Assembly: GCF_000300995.1 (NCBI RefSeq)
Contig: NZ_AMRJ01000004.1
Span: 1 to 64,000 of the forward strand
Length of the DNA: 64,000 nt
Reading direction: 5' to 3'
Source of the DNA: Alcanivorax hongdengensis A-11-3
GTDB taxonomy: Bacteria; Pseudomonadota; Gammaproteobacteria; Pseudomonadales; Alcanivoracaceae
The notes below the pieces were generated by a model. That model saw nothing but the letters and a program-made list of their open reading frames with translations. It did not search any database and had not been told where the DNA came from. Positions 48,317 to 60,226 of the stretch are shown piece by piece. Numbering within the stretch: the first letter of the stretch is position 1; each line of letters begins with the position of its first letter. The translations under genes and the position numbers were made by a program.

Positions 48317-49633
48317 TTAACTCTCCCCATCAACGTCGTCACCGGGCGACGGCAGATTACGGCGAGCCTTGGCGCCCAGGTCCTGAAGCTTGTGAGCCTG
48401 GCCCAGCAGATTGCCGCGGCCACGACTGAGACGGTTGTAGGTGAGCTGCCAGGCCTGCTGGGCCTTGTCGATCTTGTCGCCCACATCATCCATGGACTCG
48501 GCCACCAGCGATACCTGGTCACAGATCTTGCCGGCCCGATCAGCGATATCCAGCGCATTGCGGTTCTGGTATTCGTAGCGCCAGATGTTCTGGATGGTGC
48601 GCAGAGTCACCAGCAAGGTGGTGGGGCTGACCAGCACGATATTGCGCTCGAAGGCATCGGTGTAGAGTGACGCGTCCTGCTCCATGGCAGTCATGAAGGC
48701 GCCTTCCACCGGAATGAACAGCAGCACGAAATCGAGACTGCGAATACCGGCCAGACCACTGTAGTCCTTGGCATCCAGCCCCTTGATGTGACTGCGAAGG
48801 GAGAGCAGATGATCACGCAGGGCCTGGTCACGCTCTTCCGGCCCCTCGGCACTGCTGAGGCGCTCGTAGGCCACCAGTGACACCTTGGCATCGATCACCA
48901 CATCCTTGCCTTCCGGCAGGTGCACAATGGCATCAGGTAAGCGTCGCTGGCCATCCTCGTCCTTCAGGTTCACCTGGGTATCGTATTCGCGCCCACGGGT
49001 CAGCCCGGAAGATTCCAGCACCCGCTCGAGAATCATCTCGCCCCAGTTGCCCTGGGTCTTCACCTGGCCCTTGAGGGCATCGGTGAGATTACGGGCGTCC
49101 TCATGCATCTGCTGGTTAAGGCTCTTGAGTTGGCCGAGCTGCTCGATCAGGGAGGCCTGGGCACGGGTTTCGTCACTGTGGATCTGGTCCACGCGACGGC
49201 GAAAGTCGGCCAGCTGTTCACGGAAGGGTTTGAGCAAACCATCCAGCCCCTGCTGCTGCTGCTCCTGTAACTGCTTGCCACGCTGCTCGAAAATGCGGGC
49301 GGACAGGTTTTCGAATTCCTGTTTGAGCTGGGCGCGACTGTGTTCGGAAAAAGCCAGTTTTTCCTGCTGGCCGGCAACGCGCTCTTCCAGCCGGGCTTTT
49401 TCCGCTGCCAGTTGCCGGGCGTGCTCGTCACTGTGCTGGCGATGTTGCTGCTCGCTGGCCAGCTGCTGCTCGAGCACCGGCAGGCGAGCCAGCTTTTCAC
49501 GGCTGCCATCCAGCGCCTGCTGCCACTCGGCCTGCGCCCGTGCCGCACGCCGGCGTTCGAGAATAAACACCAGCAGGGCTGACGGGGCCGCCCCCGCTAC
49601 CACCGCCAGCACCAGCATTACCGTCAGATTCAT
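48317..49633 (-). CDS. rmuC: DNA recombination protein RmuC
   Basis: An N-terminal membrane helix (residues about 3-24) is followed by a long coiled coil (to about residue 170), rich in Gln, Glu and Lys. The RmuC nuclease-like domain comes next: GNWGEMILERVLESSGL, LPDAIVHLPEGKDVVIDAKVSLVAYE, and FIPVEGAF. The PD-(D/E)xK-like core carries DAIVHLPEGKDVVIDAKVSL. RmuC limits inverted-repeat recombination in E. coli. 438 residues. Start ATG 49633 overlaps the tatD stop by 4 bp. Confidence 0.92.
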   Translation of the reverse strand: MNLTVMLVLAVVAGAAPSALLVFILERRRAARAQAEWQQALDGSREKLARLPVLEQQLASEQQHRQHSDEHARQLAAEKARLEERVAGQQEKLAFSEHSRAQLKQEFENLSARIFEQRGKQLQEQQQQGLDGLLKPFREQLADFRRRVDQIHSDETRAQASLIEQLGQLKSLNQQMHEDARNLTDALKGQVKTQGNWGEMILERVLESSGLTRGREYDTQVNLKDEDGQRRLPDAIVHLPEGKDVVIDAKVSLVAYERLSSAEGPEERDQALRDHLLSLRSHIKGLDAKDYSGLAGIRSLDFVLLFIPVEGAFMTAMEQDASLYTDAFERNIVLVSPTTLLVTLRTIQNIWRYEYQNRNALDIADRAGKICDQVSLVAESMDDVGDKIDKAQQAWQLTYNRLSRGRGNLLGQAHKLQDLGAKARRNLPSPGDDVDGES

Positions 49634-50427
49634 GGTTGCGCCTTGTTGAACAGGGTGAAGAAATTCTCCGCCGTGGCGGCCGCCAGGGTTTCCACGCTGA
49701 CGTTTTTCAGGCTGGCCACGCACTCGGCCACCTGGGCCACGTAGCGCGGCTCATTGGGCTTGCCCCGGTACGGCACCGGCGCCAGCCAGGGGGAATCGGT
49801 TTCGATCAAGAGCCTCTCCAGCGGCAGCTCGCGCACGGTCTCGCGCAGGGCCTCGGCATTGCGGAAGGTGACAATGCCGGAGATGGAAATATAGAACCCC
49901 ATGTCCATGGCCTGGCGAGCCATGTCCAGGTCTTCGGTAAAGCAGTGCAGCACACCGCGCACTTCCCCGCCGCCATGCTCTCGCAATAACGCCAGGGTAT
50001 CGTCCTTGGCGCCACGGGTGTGAATCACCAACGGCAGCCCGGTCTCACGGGCGGCCTGAATATGGGCGACGAAGTAGCGCTGCTGCCAGTCGCGCTGCTC
50101 CCTGGCATAGAAGTAATCCAGTCCGGTCTCGCCTATCGCCACCACCCGCGGGTGCGCAGCCCGTTCCACCAGCTCTGCCACCTGTGGCTCACGGGATTCC
50201 TTGTAGAGCGGATGCACACCGACACTGGCAAACACATTGTCATAGCGCTCCGCCAGACCCTGAACCTGTGGAAAGGATTCCAGATCCACGCCGATGCATA
50301 GCATGTGACTGACCCCGGCATCCGCAGTGGCAGCCATCATGGCCTCGAAATCACCGTTATGGGCCTCCAGGTTCAGGCGGTCCAGATGGCAATGAGAGTC
50401 AACAAGGGGCACGGCGGGGGCGGTCAT
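49630..50427 (-). CDS. tatD: TatD-family metal-dependent hydrolase (YcfH type)
   Basis: The TIM-barrel metallohydrolase shows its metal ligands: VDSHCHLDRL at the N-terminus, the glutamate in AIGETGLDYFY (about residue 92), the histidines in LVIHTRGA and VLHCFTED, and the aspartate in LIETDSPWLAP. Members are 3'-5' DNases or D-aminoacyl-tRNA-type hydrolases. 265 residues from ATG 50427. Position after holB and pilZ is the pseudomonad order. The symbol is by family; ycfH is the closer E. coli gene. Confidence 0.9.
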   Translation of the reverse strand: MTAPAVPLVDSHCHLDRLNLEAHNGDFEAMMAATADAGVSHMLCIGVDLESFPQVQGLAERYDNVFASVGVHPLYKESREPQVAELVERAAHPRVVAIGETGLDYFYAREQRDWQQRYFVAHIQAARETGLPLVIHTRGAKDDTLALLREHGGGEVRGVLHCFTEDLDMARQAMDMGFYISISGIVTFRNAEALRETVRELPLERLLIETDSPWLAPVPYRGKPNEPRYVAQVAECVASLKNVSVETLAAATAENFFTLFNKAQP

Positions 50428-50590
50428 GGCGTCAAACAGCTCCGGTTTTGCAAAAGGCGGATTGTAACGAATTCCCGGGGGAGATCGGCAAGCCCACCAT
50501 ACACTGTTTTTTTGTACAGTTCCCACCGAAGTGGTAACGCCATCGAAGGAAAACGCAGGGGACGCGCCGGCCATCGATGGCCGGCGGCGG

Positions 50591-50938
50591 TTACATGGTA
50601 TGAGTCGGTCGGTCAGATTCCAGCGAGCCGGCCAGATGGTTTTCGATGGTCACGCGGGCGGTGTCGTCCTGGTCGGAAAACTGCACGCCGATGCCGGCGC
50701 TGCGGTTGCCCTGGGCCCCCTTGGGAGTAATCCAGATGACCTTGCCGGCCACCGGAATCTTGTCCGCTTCATCCATGATGTTGAGCAGCAGGAAGATTTC
50801 CTCGCCCAGCTTGTATTGCTTGTCGGTGGGAATGAACAGGCCACCGTTGGTGATGAAGGGCATGTAGGCGGAGTACAGCACGGCCTTGTCCTTGATCGTC
50901 AGTGACAGAATGCCACTGCGGCCCCCGGGCATTTTCAT
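50591..50938 (-). CDS. pilZ: PilZ-domain type IV pilus protein
   Basis: The 115-residue single-domain protein matches the PilZ that founded the family: LYSAYMPFITNGGLFIPT, EEIFLLLNIMD, VIWITPKGAQ and GIGVQFSDQD. It lacks the RxxxR and D/NxSxxG motifs needed for cyclic di-GMP binding, as in the orthodox type IV pilus PilZ. It is thought to help pilus assembly through the PilB/FimX pathway. It sits between holB and tatD, as in Pseudomonas. Confidence 0.9.
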   Translation of the reverse strand: MKMPGGRSGILSLTIKDKAVLYSAYMPFITNGGLFIPTDKQYKLGEEIFLLLNIMDEADKIPVAGKVIWITPKGAQGNRSAGIGVQFSDQDDTARVTIENHLAGSLESDRPTHTM

Positions 50939-50981
50939 GGTACGAGCCCCTTACGAAATTATTATTAATGATGTCGGCAGA

Positions 50982-53663
<2,682 letters not shown>

Positions 53664-53664
<1 letters not shown>

Positions 53665-54446
53665 TAAAAAAGGGTATCGACAGTCTGTTGGAGTTGTCGC
53701 ACTGACTCGCTCACCGGCCAGTGCCATTGCGCCAGTTTACGCACCGGCAGCACGCCGACAACACTATTACAAAGAAATACTGCCTCGGCGGTACGCAGCT
53801 GTGACAACGGCCGCAGATCACAGCGTACCTGACCGGCCAGATGCTGCAGCAACCACTGTCGCATCACTCCGCCCACTCCGGCGCCGGCGGCGGCCAGATC
53901 CGGCGTCCACCAGTGGCCGTCAATGCGGGCAAACAGGTTCATGGCGGTGGCTTCCAGGGGCTGACGATGGGCGCTGAGCAGCAGGCCCTCGTGCCAGCCC
54001 TGACGGGCCACTTCCCGGCGGGCCTGCACCTGGGGCAGGCGATTGAGATGCTTGAAGCCGGCCAGCGGTTCGGGATAGAGCGGCGTGCTGCACAGCCCCA
54101 GGGTAAGGCCTTCGCGGCGCAGGGAATCCGCCCAAACGGGCAGCGCGCCATGTTGCCAGAACCAGTTCGGCACGGGCGACGCCGGTGGCAGGTAACCCCG
54201 GCCGCCGACACCGCGGGTGACGATAAGCTTGAGCACGCCGCCCTGCCCGGCCGACGCGCTCAGCTGATCGGCCAGGGCCTGTTCCAGCCGGCTCAGCTCC
54301 AGCGGAATGCCCAGGGCGGCACAGCCGGCTTGCAGACGCTGGCGGTGCAGCGGCCAGAGAGGCACCTGGCCGGCGGCGGTGACGCGCAGGGTTTCAAACA
54401 CCCCGTCACCGTAGGCCAGGCCGCGATCTCTCGGGTCCACGGGCAC
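53664..54446 (-). CDS. pabC: Aminodeoxychorismate lyase
   Basis: Fold-type IV PLP enzyme that makes p-aminobenzoate for folate from 4-amino-4-deoxychorismate. The opening DRGLAYGDGVFETLRV is characteristic. The cofactor lysine is in LAGFKHLNRL (about residue 135), and EATAMNLFARIDG and FLCNSVVGVLPV follow. The start is GTG 54446, only 8 bp after the fabF stop; homologues usually have a few more residues, so the N-terminus may be truncated or begin differently. 260 residues. Confidence 0.92.
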
Positions 54447-54454
54447 CGAATCCG

Positions 54455-55693
54455 TCAGCCTTTCTTGAACAGCAGGGTGCCGTTGGTACCACCAAAACCG
54501 AAGGAGTTGGACAGGGCGTATTCGATCCCGCGCTGCTGGGCCTGGTTGGCCACAAAGTCCAGGTCGCAGCCCTCGTCCGGGTTCTCCAGGTTGATGGTCG
54601 GCGGTGCCACCGAATCACGCATGGCAAGAATGGAGAAGATCGCCTCCACCGCGCCGGCGGCGCCCAGCAGGTGGCCAACCATGGATTTGGTAGAGCTCAC
54701 CGCCAGCTTGTAAGCGTGGTCACCGAAGACGCTCTTGATGGCCATGGCTTCGGCCACATCGCCGGCCTGGGTGGAGGTGCCGTGGGCATTGATATAGCCC
54801 ACCTGCTCGGGGCTGACACCGGCTCCCACCAGGGCATTACGCATGGCCTGGGCGGCACCGGCACCGCCCTCTGCGGGCGCGGTGATGTGATAGGCATCGT
54901 CGCTCATGCCATAGCCCACCAGCTCCGCATAGATGGTGGCGCCACGGGCCTTGGCCCGTTCGTATTCTTCCAGCACCACGGCGCCGGCGCCGTCGGCCAG
55001 CACGAAGCCATCACGCTCCTTGTCCCAGGGGCGACTGGCACCCTGCGGATCATCATTGCGCGTGGACAGCGCCCGGGCGGCACTGAAGCCACCCATGCCC
55101 AGGGGCGTGGAGCCCTTCTCGGCGCCGCCGGCAATCATCACATCCGCCTGGCCCAGCTGGATTTGCTGGGCGGCAAAACCGATGTTGTGGGTGCCGGTGG
55201 TACAGGCGGTAACGGTGGCGAAGTTGGGCCCCTTGAAGCCGTACATGATGGCCAGGTTGCCGGCGATCATATTGATGATGGTGCCGGGCACAAAAAACGG
55301 CGACAGCTTGCGCGGACCGGCATCGAGCATCTTGCGATGGTTTTCCTCGATGTTGGTCAGCCCGCCGATACCGGAGCCGATGGCGGCACCGATGCGGGTG
55401 GGATCTTCGCGTTCCATGTCCAGACCGGAATCCCGGAAGGCCTGAATGGCAGCCACCAGGCCGTACTGGACAAAAATATCCATCTTGCGGGCATCCTTGG
55501 GAGGCAGATACTCGCTGACATCAAACTCGGGAACCAGACCGGCAAACTTGGTGGAGAACGCTTCGGTGTCGAAATGCTCGATCATGCCGATGCCACTCTT
55601 GCCGGCCTTGATCCCTTCCCAGCTGCTGGCGGTATCCGCACCCAGGGGCGTGAGCATGCCCAGGCCAGTCACCACTACACGACGTAACGTCAC
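54455..55693 (-). CDS. fabF: 3-oxoacyl-ACP synthase II
   Basis: Condensing enzyme of fatty-acid elongation. The nucleophile cysteine is in [12 protein letters not shown] (about residue 164), with the histidines in [12 protein letters not shown] and [11 protein letters not shown]. The 412 residues begin at GTG 55693 after GGGAGG; the frame upstream of it adds sequence with no family match. It is separated from acpP by a terminator, so some transcripts may stop before reaching it. Confidence 0.96.
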   Translation of the reverse strand: MTLRRVVVTGLGMLTPLGADTASSWEGIKAGKSGIGMIEHFDTEAFSTKFAGLVPEFDVSEYLPPKDARKMDIFVQYGLVAAIQAFRDSGLDMEREDPTRIGAAIGSGIGGLTNIEENHRKMLDAGPRKLSPFFVPGTIINMIAGNLAIMYGFKGPNFATVTACTTGTHNIGFAAQQIQLGQADVMIAGGAEKGSTPLGMGGFSAARALSTRNDDPQGASRPWDKERDGFVLADGAGAVVLEEYERAKARGATIYAELVGYGMSDDAYHITAPAEGGAGAAQAMRNALVGAGVSPEQVGYINAHGTSTQAGDVAEAMAIKSVFGDHAYKLAVSSTKSMVGHLLGAAGAVEAIFSILAMRDSVAPPTINLENPDEGCDLDFVANQAQQRGIEYALSNSFGFGGTNGTLLFKKG

Positions 55694-55840
55694 CTGTTGT
55701 TCCTCCCAATCCTGATTATTTGCCTGAATTATCCGGTTTTCAGGCTGCAAGCGTACTACAACGCCCTGATTGCAGGGTCGTCGTTGTGTAAGCAAACATC
55801 ACGGTCGCCCGGTCTGGGCCGGGCCATCACTGACCAACAC

Positions 55841-55874
55841 AAAAAAGCCGCAAGTTCACAGAACCTGCGGCTTT
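55841..55874 (-). terminator. Intrinsic terminator between acpP and fabF
   Basis: On the minus strand AAAGCCGCAGGTTC pairs with GAACTTGCGGCTTT around a 3-nt loop, followed by TTTGTG. It probably terminates the abundant acpP mRNA and reduces read-through into fabF. Confidence 0.85.
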
Positions 55875-55899
55875 CGTGTCTGCTTTGAAAGCAACCGAA

Positions 55900-56133
55900 T
55901 CAGCTGTGGGCCTTGATGTAATCCACGGCTGCCTGAACGGTGCTGATTTTCTCAGCTTCTTCGTCCGGGATTTCGGTTTCGAATTCTTCTTCCAGTGCCA
56001 TCACCAGCTCAACGGTGTCCAGGGAGTCTGCACCCAGATCCTCAACGAAGGACGCTTCGGATTTTACGTCTTCCGGTTTTACACCCAGTTGTTCCACAAT
56101 GATTTTCTGCACGCGTTCTTCGATGCTGCTCAT
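55900..56133 (-). CDS. acpP: Acyl carrier protein
   Basis: 77 residues, acidic, with the phosphopantetheine attachment serine S37 in [18 protein letters not shown]. It carries growing acyl chains as thioesters for FabD, FabG, FabF and PlsX, all encoded around it. GGAGAG precedes the ATG at 56133. It has its own promoter and terminator, consistent with its need for higher expression than its neighbours. Confidence 0.98.
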   Translation of the reverse strand: MSSIEERVQKIIVEQLGVKPEDVKSEASFVEDLGADSLDTVELVMALEEEFETEIPDEEAEKISTVQAAVDYIKAHS

Positions 56134-56181
56134 GATCCTATTACTCTCCTGTTAATGGTGTGCTAGCACCTATGAGCGGCT

Positions 56182-56211
56182 ATTCTAGGTGAACGCTGTT
56201 TGCGCTTGCAA
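56182..56211 (-). promoter_or_regulatory. Sigma-70 promoter of acpP
   Basis: Minus strand: TTGCAA, an 18-bp spacer, then TAGAAT. The predicted start is near 56175, about 42 nt before the ATG. An upstream inverted repeat, CTGGGAAA with TTTCCCAG around a 19-20 nt loop (about 56259-56294), may end fabG transcripts weakly. Confidence 0.6.
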
Positions 56212-56318
56212 GCCGCCGCAGGTACCGACTTAACCTTAAGTTTTTCCAAATATTTTTCTCTGGGAAAACAGTCAACTAGAGCACTTTCCCAGAAACTCTC
56301 AAACGCTCGTTTTTTGAG

Positions 56319-57050
56319 CTACCCGGTAAACATGCCCCCATTGACGTGCAAAGTGGTACCGGTAACGTACCCCCCACCGTCGCTGGCAAGCCAGCTCACC
56401 GCACTGGCGATCTCCTGTGGCTGCCCCAGACGACCGAGCGGAATTTCCTTGAGAAGGGTCTCCCGCTGGGCATCAGGCAGCGCATCGGTCATATCCGTCT
56501 GGATGAACCCCGGCGCCACGGCGTTGACTGTGATGTTACGTGAGCCGAGCTCCCGCGCCAATGCGCGCGTGAACCCTTCGACCCCGCCCTTGGCCGCCGC
56601 GTAATTGGCCTGCCCGGCGTTGCCCATGGTACCGACCACGGAACTGATATTGATAATGCGCCCCCAGCGGGCCTTGGTCATGCCTTTCAGGCAGGCCTTG
56701 CTGACCCGGTAGAGGGAGTTGAGGTTGGTGTTGATGACGTCCGCCCACTCGTCCTCTTTCATGCGCAGCATGATGTTGTCACGGGTGATGCCGGCATTGT
56801 TGACCAGCACCAGCGGCGCACCGAATTCCTCGTTGATGGCCTTGATGGTCTCGGTGACCGAGTCGCTGTCGGCCACGTTCAATACCCTGCCGGCGCCGTT
56901 ATCGCCCAACGCCTGGCCGATGGCCTGGGCGCCGTTGTCACTGGTGGCGGTGCCGATCACAAAAAAACCGGCTTCCACCAGGGCTTCGGCAATGGCCCGG
57001 CCAATGCCACGGCTGGCACCGGTGACCAGGGCCACTTTCTTGTCTGTCAT
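56319..57050 (-). CDS. fabG: 3-oxoacyl-ACP reductase
   Basis: Short-chain dehydrogenase of 243 residues using NADPH. The cofactor motif is VTGASRGIGRAIAE at residues 9-22, NNAG is at about residue 86, and the catalytic serine, tyrosine and lysine are in NISSVVG and ANYAAAKGG. It carries out the first reduction of each fatty-acid cycle. It starts 2 bp after fabD ends. Confidence 0.97.
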   Translation of the reverse strand: MTDKKVALVTGASRGIGRAIAEALVEAGFFVIGTATSDNGAQAIGQALGDNGAGRVLNVADSDSVTETIKAINEEFGAPLVLVNNAGITRDNIMLRMKEDEWADVINTNLNSLYRVSKACLKGMTKARWGRIINISSVVGTMGNAGQANYAAAKGGVEGFTRALARELGSRNITVNAVAPGFIQTDMTDALPDAQRETLLKEIPLGRLGQPQEIASAVSWLASDGGGYVTGTTLHVNGGMFTG

Positions 57051-57052
57051 CC

Positions 57053-57982
57053 CTATTCCCCTTTCAAGGCTGCCTGGAAGGCAGCGTCCGTTTCCAGCGG
57101 CCTGGCGTCCAGTTCACGATCAATGCGTTTGACCAGACCGGAAAGCACCTTGCCGGGGCCACATTCGAACAGCCTTGTGGCCCCTTTGTCCTTGAGCGCC
57201 TGCACGGTTTCCACCCAGCGCACCGGCGAGTAGAGCTGGCGAATCAGTGCGTCACGAATCTGTGCCGGATCGCTTTCCACCGCCACATCCACATTATTGA
57301 TAACCGGGATTTCCGCGGCATGAAAATTGATACTCTGCAGGGTTTCGGCCAGCTTCTGCGCCGCCGGCTTCATCAGGGCGCAGTGGGACGGCACGCTCAC
57401 CGGCAGCGCCATGGCACGCTTGGCGCCGGCGTCCTTGCAGGCGGCAATGGCCCGCTCCACCGCCGCGGCGGACCCGGCGATCACCACCTGACCGGGGGCA
57501 TTGAAATTCACCGCTTCCACCACATCGCCCTCGGCGGCCTGCTGGCAGGCATCACGTACCTGCTGATCCTGCAGGCCCAGAATCGCCGCCATGCTGCCCT
57601 CGCCCTGGGCCACGGCCTGCTGCATCAGCTGGCCACGGGTGCGCACCAGACGCACCGCATCGCCCAGATTGATGACCCCGGCACAGCTCAGCGCGGTGTA
57701 CTCCCCCAGGCTGTGGCCGGCCAGCAGTGTTGGCCGCGGGCCGCCGCTCTGCTCCCACAGTTTCCACAGCGCCACACCGGCGGTGAGCAACAGCGGCTGG
57801 GTATTTTCAGTCTGGTTGAGAGCCTCCTGGGGCCCCTGCTGAGCCAGCTCCCAGAGATCCAGGTCCAGGGCGCCGGAAGCTTCCTGGAAAGCCTGGCGAA
57901 CAGGGGTCTGGTCGGCGAAGTCCGCCAGCATGCCCAGGCTCTGGGAGCCCTGGCCGGGGAATACAAAAGCGATCTTGGACAT
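57053..57982 (-). CDS. fabD: Malonyl-CoA:ACP transacylase
   Basis: Loads malonate onto ACP. The opening FVFPGQGSQSLGM and the nucleophile elbow LAGHSLGEYTAL (serine at about residue 92) are diagnostic, with the histidine in VPSHCALMKPA. 309 residues, standard. It is followed tightly by fabG. Between plsX and fabD there is a 109-bp gap where E. coli has fabH; no fabH is present. Confidence 0.97.
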   Translation of the reverse strand: MSKIAFVFPGQGSQSLGMLADFADQTPVRQAFQEASGALDLDLWELAQQGPQEALNQTENTQPLLLTAGVALWKLWEQSGGPRPTLLAGHSLGEYTALSCAGVINLGDAVRLVRTRGQLMQQAVAQGEGSMAAILGLQDQQVRDACQQAAEGDVVEAVNFNAPGQVVIAGSAAAVERAIAACKDAGAKRAMALPVSVPSHCALMKPAAQKLAETLQSINFHAAEIPVINNVDVAVESDPAQIRDALIRQLYSPVRWVETVQALKDKGATRLFECGPGKVLSGLVKRIDRELDARPLETDAAFQAALKGE

Positions 57983-58091
57983 TCTTTTTCCCTTCCACTC
58001 TTACAGGGTGTACGAAGACAGGATGTGCCAATGCCGGCGCAGTATGCCGGCTTTGGCCGGTGCTGTCCGGGTCAGGCTGCAACAAAATATG

Positions 58092-59108
58092 TTATCCGGG
58101 GACGGGCTCCGCCAGGGCATCACGGATCAACGCCGGCACATTGCGCCGCGCTTCCAGTTGGGCCACCTCCAGGGCACTGATAAAGCCCTGCACACCGGTA
58201 CCGCCGTGGCTTTTTACCACCACACCGTTGAGCCCCACCAGGCTGGCGCCATTGTAGCGCTCCGGGTCCATGCGTTTTTTCAGGCCGGTCAGCAGCGGCA
58301 GGGCAAACAGGCCACTGAGCTTGCGCCACCAGCTGCGCCCCACTTCTTCACGGATCATGCCGGCGATCATGGTGGCCACGCCTTCCATGGTCTTGAGTGA
58401 CACATTACCCACGAAACCATCGCAGACCACCACATCCGCCTCGCCGGCGAAAATACCATTGCCTTCCACAAAGCCGGCGTAATTGAGACGGTCATGCTCA
58501 CGCAGCAGGCTGGCGGCCTCCTTGATCTGCTCGTTGCCCTTGATGTCTTCCTCACCGATATTGAGCAGCGCCACCCGCGGATGCTCGACGCCGTCCACCG
58601 CAGACACCACCGCCTGCCCCATCAGGGCAAACTGCAACAGATGTGACGGTTCGGAATCCACATTGGCGCCCAGGTCGAGCATGTGGCAATGGCCATTGGC
58701 GGTGGGGATGGCGGTACAGATGGCCGGGCGGTCAACGCCGGGCAGGGTCTTGAGCACGAAACGACTGACCGCCATCAGTGCCCCGGTATTACCGGCGCTG
58801 ACCGCCGCCTGGGCACGGCCGTCCTTGACCATATTGATAGCCACGCGCATGGAGGAATCTTTTTTCTGACGCAGGGCCACGGCCACCGGATCATCCATGG
58901 CCACCACTTCGCTGGCGGGCTGTATCTCCAGGCGCGAATGGCCGGCAATACCCTGCTTTTTCAGTGCCGCTTCCAGCTCGGCGGGCTGGCCGACAAGAAT
59001 GATATGCAGGTGTTCGTGGCGGGACAGCATGCTGGCCACGGCGGGCACGGTCACTGGCGTACCGTGATCGCCCCCCATGGCATCCACCGCCAGAGTCACA
59101 ACCGACAT
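58092..59108 (-). CDS. plsX: Phosphate acyltransferase PlsX
   Basis: Converts acyl-ACP to acyl phosphate for the PlsY step in phospholipid synthesis. Family strings are AVDAMGGDHGT at the N-terminus, VSAGNTGALMAVSRFVLKTLPGVDRPA, LDLGANVDSEP and VCDGFVGNVSLKTMEG. 338 residues. Two tandem terminators lie upstream between rpmF and this gene, so it probably has its own promoter in the 80 bp before the ATG; TTGTCA with CAATAA is a weak candidate there. Confidence 0.96.
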   Translation of the reverse strand: MSVVTLAVDAMGGDHGTPVTVPAVASMLSRHEHLHIILVGQPAELEAALKKQGIAGHSRLEIQPASEVVAMDDPVAVALRQKKDSSMRVAINMVKDGRAQAAVSAGNTGALMAVSRFVLKTLPGVDRPAICTAIPTANGHCHMLDLGANVDSEPSHLLQFALMGQAVVSAVDGVEHPRVALLNIGEEDIKGNEQIKEAASLLREHDRLNYAGFVEGNGIFAGEADVVVCDGFVGNVSLKTMEGVATMIAGMIREEVGRSWWRKLSGLFALPLLTGLKKRMDPERYNGASLVGLNGVVVKSHGGTGVQGFISALEVAQLEARRNVPALIRDALAEPVPG

Positions 59109-59188
59109 GGGCAGTTTCCTTTATTGTTTAAGCGCAGGCATTCTGACAAAAAACGGTTGCCAGCAACATGCTCCCCACATCCACTTAC

Positions 59189-59213
59189 AAAAAATCCTCC
59201 ACGGGGAGGATTT
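59189..59213 (-). terminator. Second of two tandem terminators after rpmF
   Basis: Minus strand: AAATCCTCC-CCGT-GGAGGATTTTTTG, a 7- to 8-bp stem with a U-tract. It lies 22 bp beyond the first terminator. Confidence 0.8.
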
Positions 59214-59234
59214 CAGGGGCATTGCGCCACAAAC

Positions 59235-59261
59235 AAAAACGGGAGCCGAAGCTCCCGTTTT
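59235..59261 (-). terminator. First of two tandem terminators after rpmF
   Basis: Minus strand: AAAACGGGAGC-TTCG-GCTCCCGTTTTTG, a GC-rich stem with a stable UUCG tetraloop and U-tract, starting 6 bp after the rpmF stop. Confidence 0.9.
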
Positions 59262-59267
59262 GCGGTG

Positions 59268-59459
59268 TTACTCTTCGTCGTCGGTTTCCACCTGACGAAT
59301 CACCTGACGGCCACGGTACATGCCATCCGGGGAAATGTGGTGACGGCGATGCACTTCGCCGGTGTTCGCATCTTCAGTGATGGTGGATGCGGACAGCGCA
59401 TCGTGGGAACGACGCATACCGCGCTTGGAACGGGTTTTACGATTCTGTTGAACAGCCAT
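59268..59459 (-). CDS. rpmF: Ribosomal protein L32
   Basis: 63-residue basic protein of the large ribosomal subunit. It starts [20 protein letters not shown], the conserved L32 opening, and contains the typical [19 protein letters not shown] block. GAGG precedes the ATG. It has no zinc-binding cysteines, so it is the C-minus form. It is co-transcribed with yceD, 32 bp upstream, and ends in two tandem terminators. Confidence 0.97.
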   Translation of the reverse strand: MAVQQNRKTRSKRGMRRSHDALSASTITEDANTGEVHRRHHISPDGMYRGRQVIRQVETDDEE

Positions 59460-59491
59460 TTCGAGCTCCTCGGGCGTTTATCTCTGCCAGT

Positions 59492-60007
59492 TTACTTGCC
59501 GCGACCTTTCAACTGGGCCAGCACGGCAAAAGGATTATCCGCGTTTTCCTGTTTTTCATCCTCACCGCTCTCCTGCGGCAGGGATGTCGGGCAGGGGTCA
59601 TGCAACGCCACCAGCGGCATGGCCAGCAGCAGCTCCTCTTCCACCAGCTCGGCGAGAACCATGGGTTCATCACCAACCAGCCAGGGGTCCAGTCGCTCCG
59701 GCAATGCCTTGGCCTGATCCTCGCCCCATACCAGAGCCACATCAATGTGGGCCGTGATCGGATAGGAAACCGGCTCCAGGCAGCGCTGACATGTCAGTAC
59801 CATGGTGGTACTGACCTCGCCTTCAATACGCCGATGCCCCTCTTCATCGCGACCGAATGCCAGTGACACGGTCACCGGCTGATCCAGACTGTCGTGGTAT
59901 TCCTGCAGGCGTGGCAGGTCCGCCACCGTCAGCTGGCCTTCCAATACGCGACCCTGATCCGCGTACTTGCGCGGGTCGAGGAACTGTGGCAATTGCCCTG
60001 AAAACAT
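59492..60007 (-). CDS. yceD: YceD/DUF177 protein, rRNA-accumulation factor
   Basis: 171-residue acidic protein with the DUF177 core: LTCQRCLEPVSYPI in the middle carrying a C-x2-C, LVEEELLLAMPLVALHD and a final NPFAVLAQLKGRGK. The YceD family is linked to 23S rRNA accumulation or processing and is nearly always next to rpmF. No ribosome-binding site precedes the ATG at 60007. The consensus promoter at 60017-60045 puts the transcript start 2-3 nt from the ATG, so a leaderless mRNA is predicted. Confidence 0.92.
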   Translation of the reverse strand: MFSGQLPQFLDPRKYADQGRVLEGQLTVADLPRLQEYHDSLDQPVTVSLAFGRDEEGHRRIEGEVSTTMVLTCQRCLEPVSYPITAHIDVALVWGEDQAKALPERLDPWLVGDEPMVLAELVEEELLLAMPLVALHDPCPTSLPQESGEDEKQENADNPFAVLAQLKGRGK

Positions 60008-60016
60008 AAGCGCGCA

Positions 60017-60045
60017 ATTCTAGGGCCGCAAGGCCCTGCTGTCAA
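60017..60045 (-). promoter_or_regulatory. Consensus sigma-70 promoter of yceD-rpmF, leaderless
   Basis: Minus strand: TTGACA, a 17-bp spacer, then TAGAAT, with only 9 nt between the -10 element and the ATG at 60007. The -35 is perfect and the -10 five of six. Transcription should begin at about 60010. Confidence 0.82.
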
Positions 60046-60226
60046 AGTGAATGTGGGAGGCTAACCGATTGAAGGGAAAAGACTTTTTCCCGGCCGTAAA
60101 AAAACTTCCCGGCCCGGCCGCCCAATCGGAGCCCTGTAACGGTATTTTACCGGTTTTCCCGGCGCCTGGCTCTTCTTCCCGCCGGGGAAAATCTCTACAC
60201 TCTGGCCGCCTGACGCGGAGATCATC

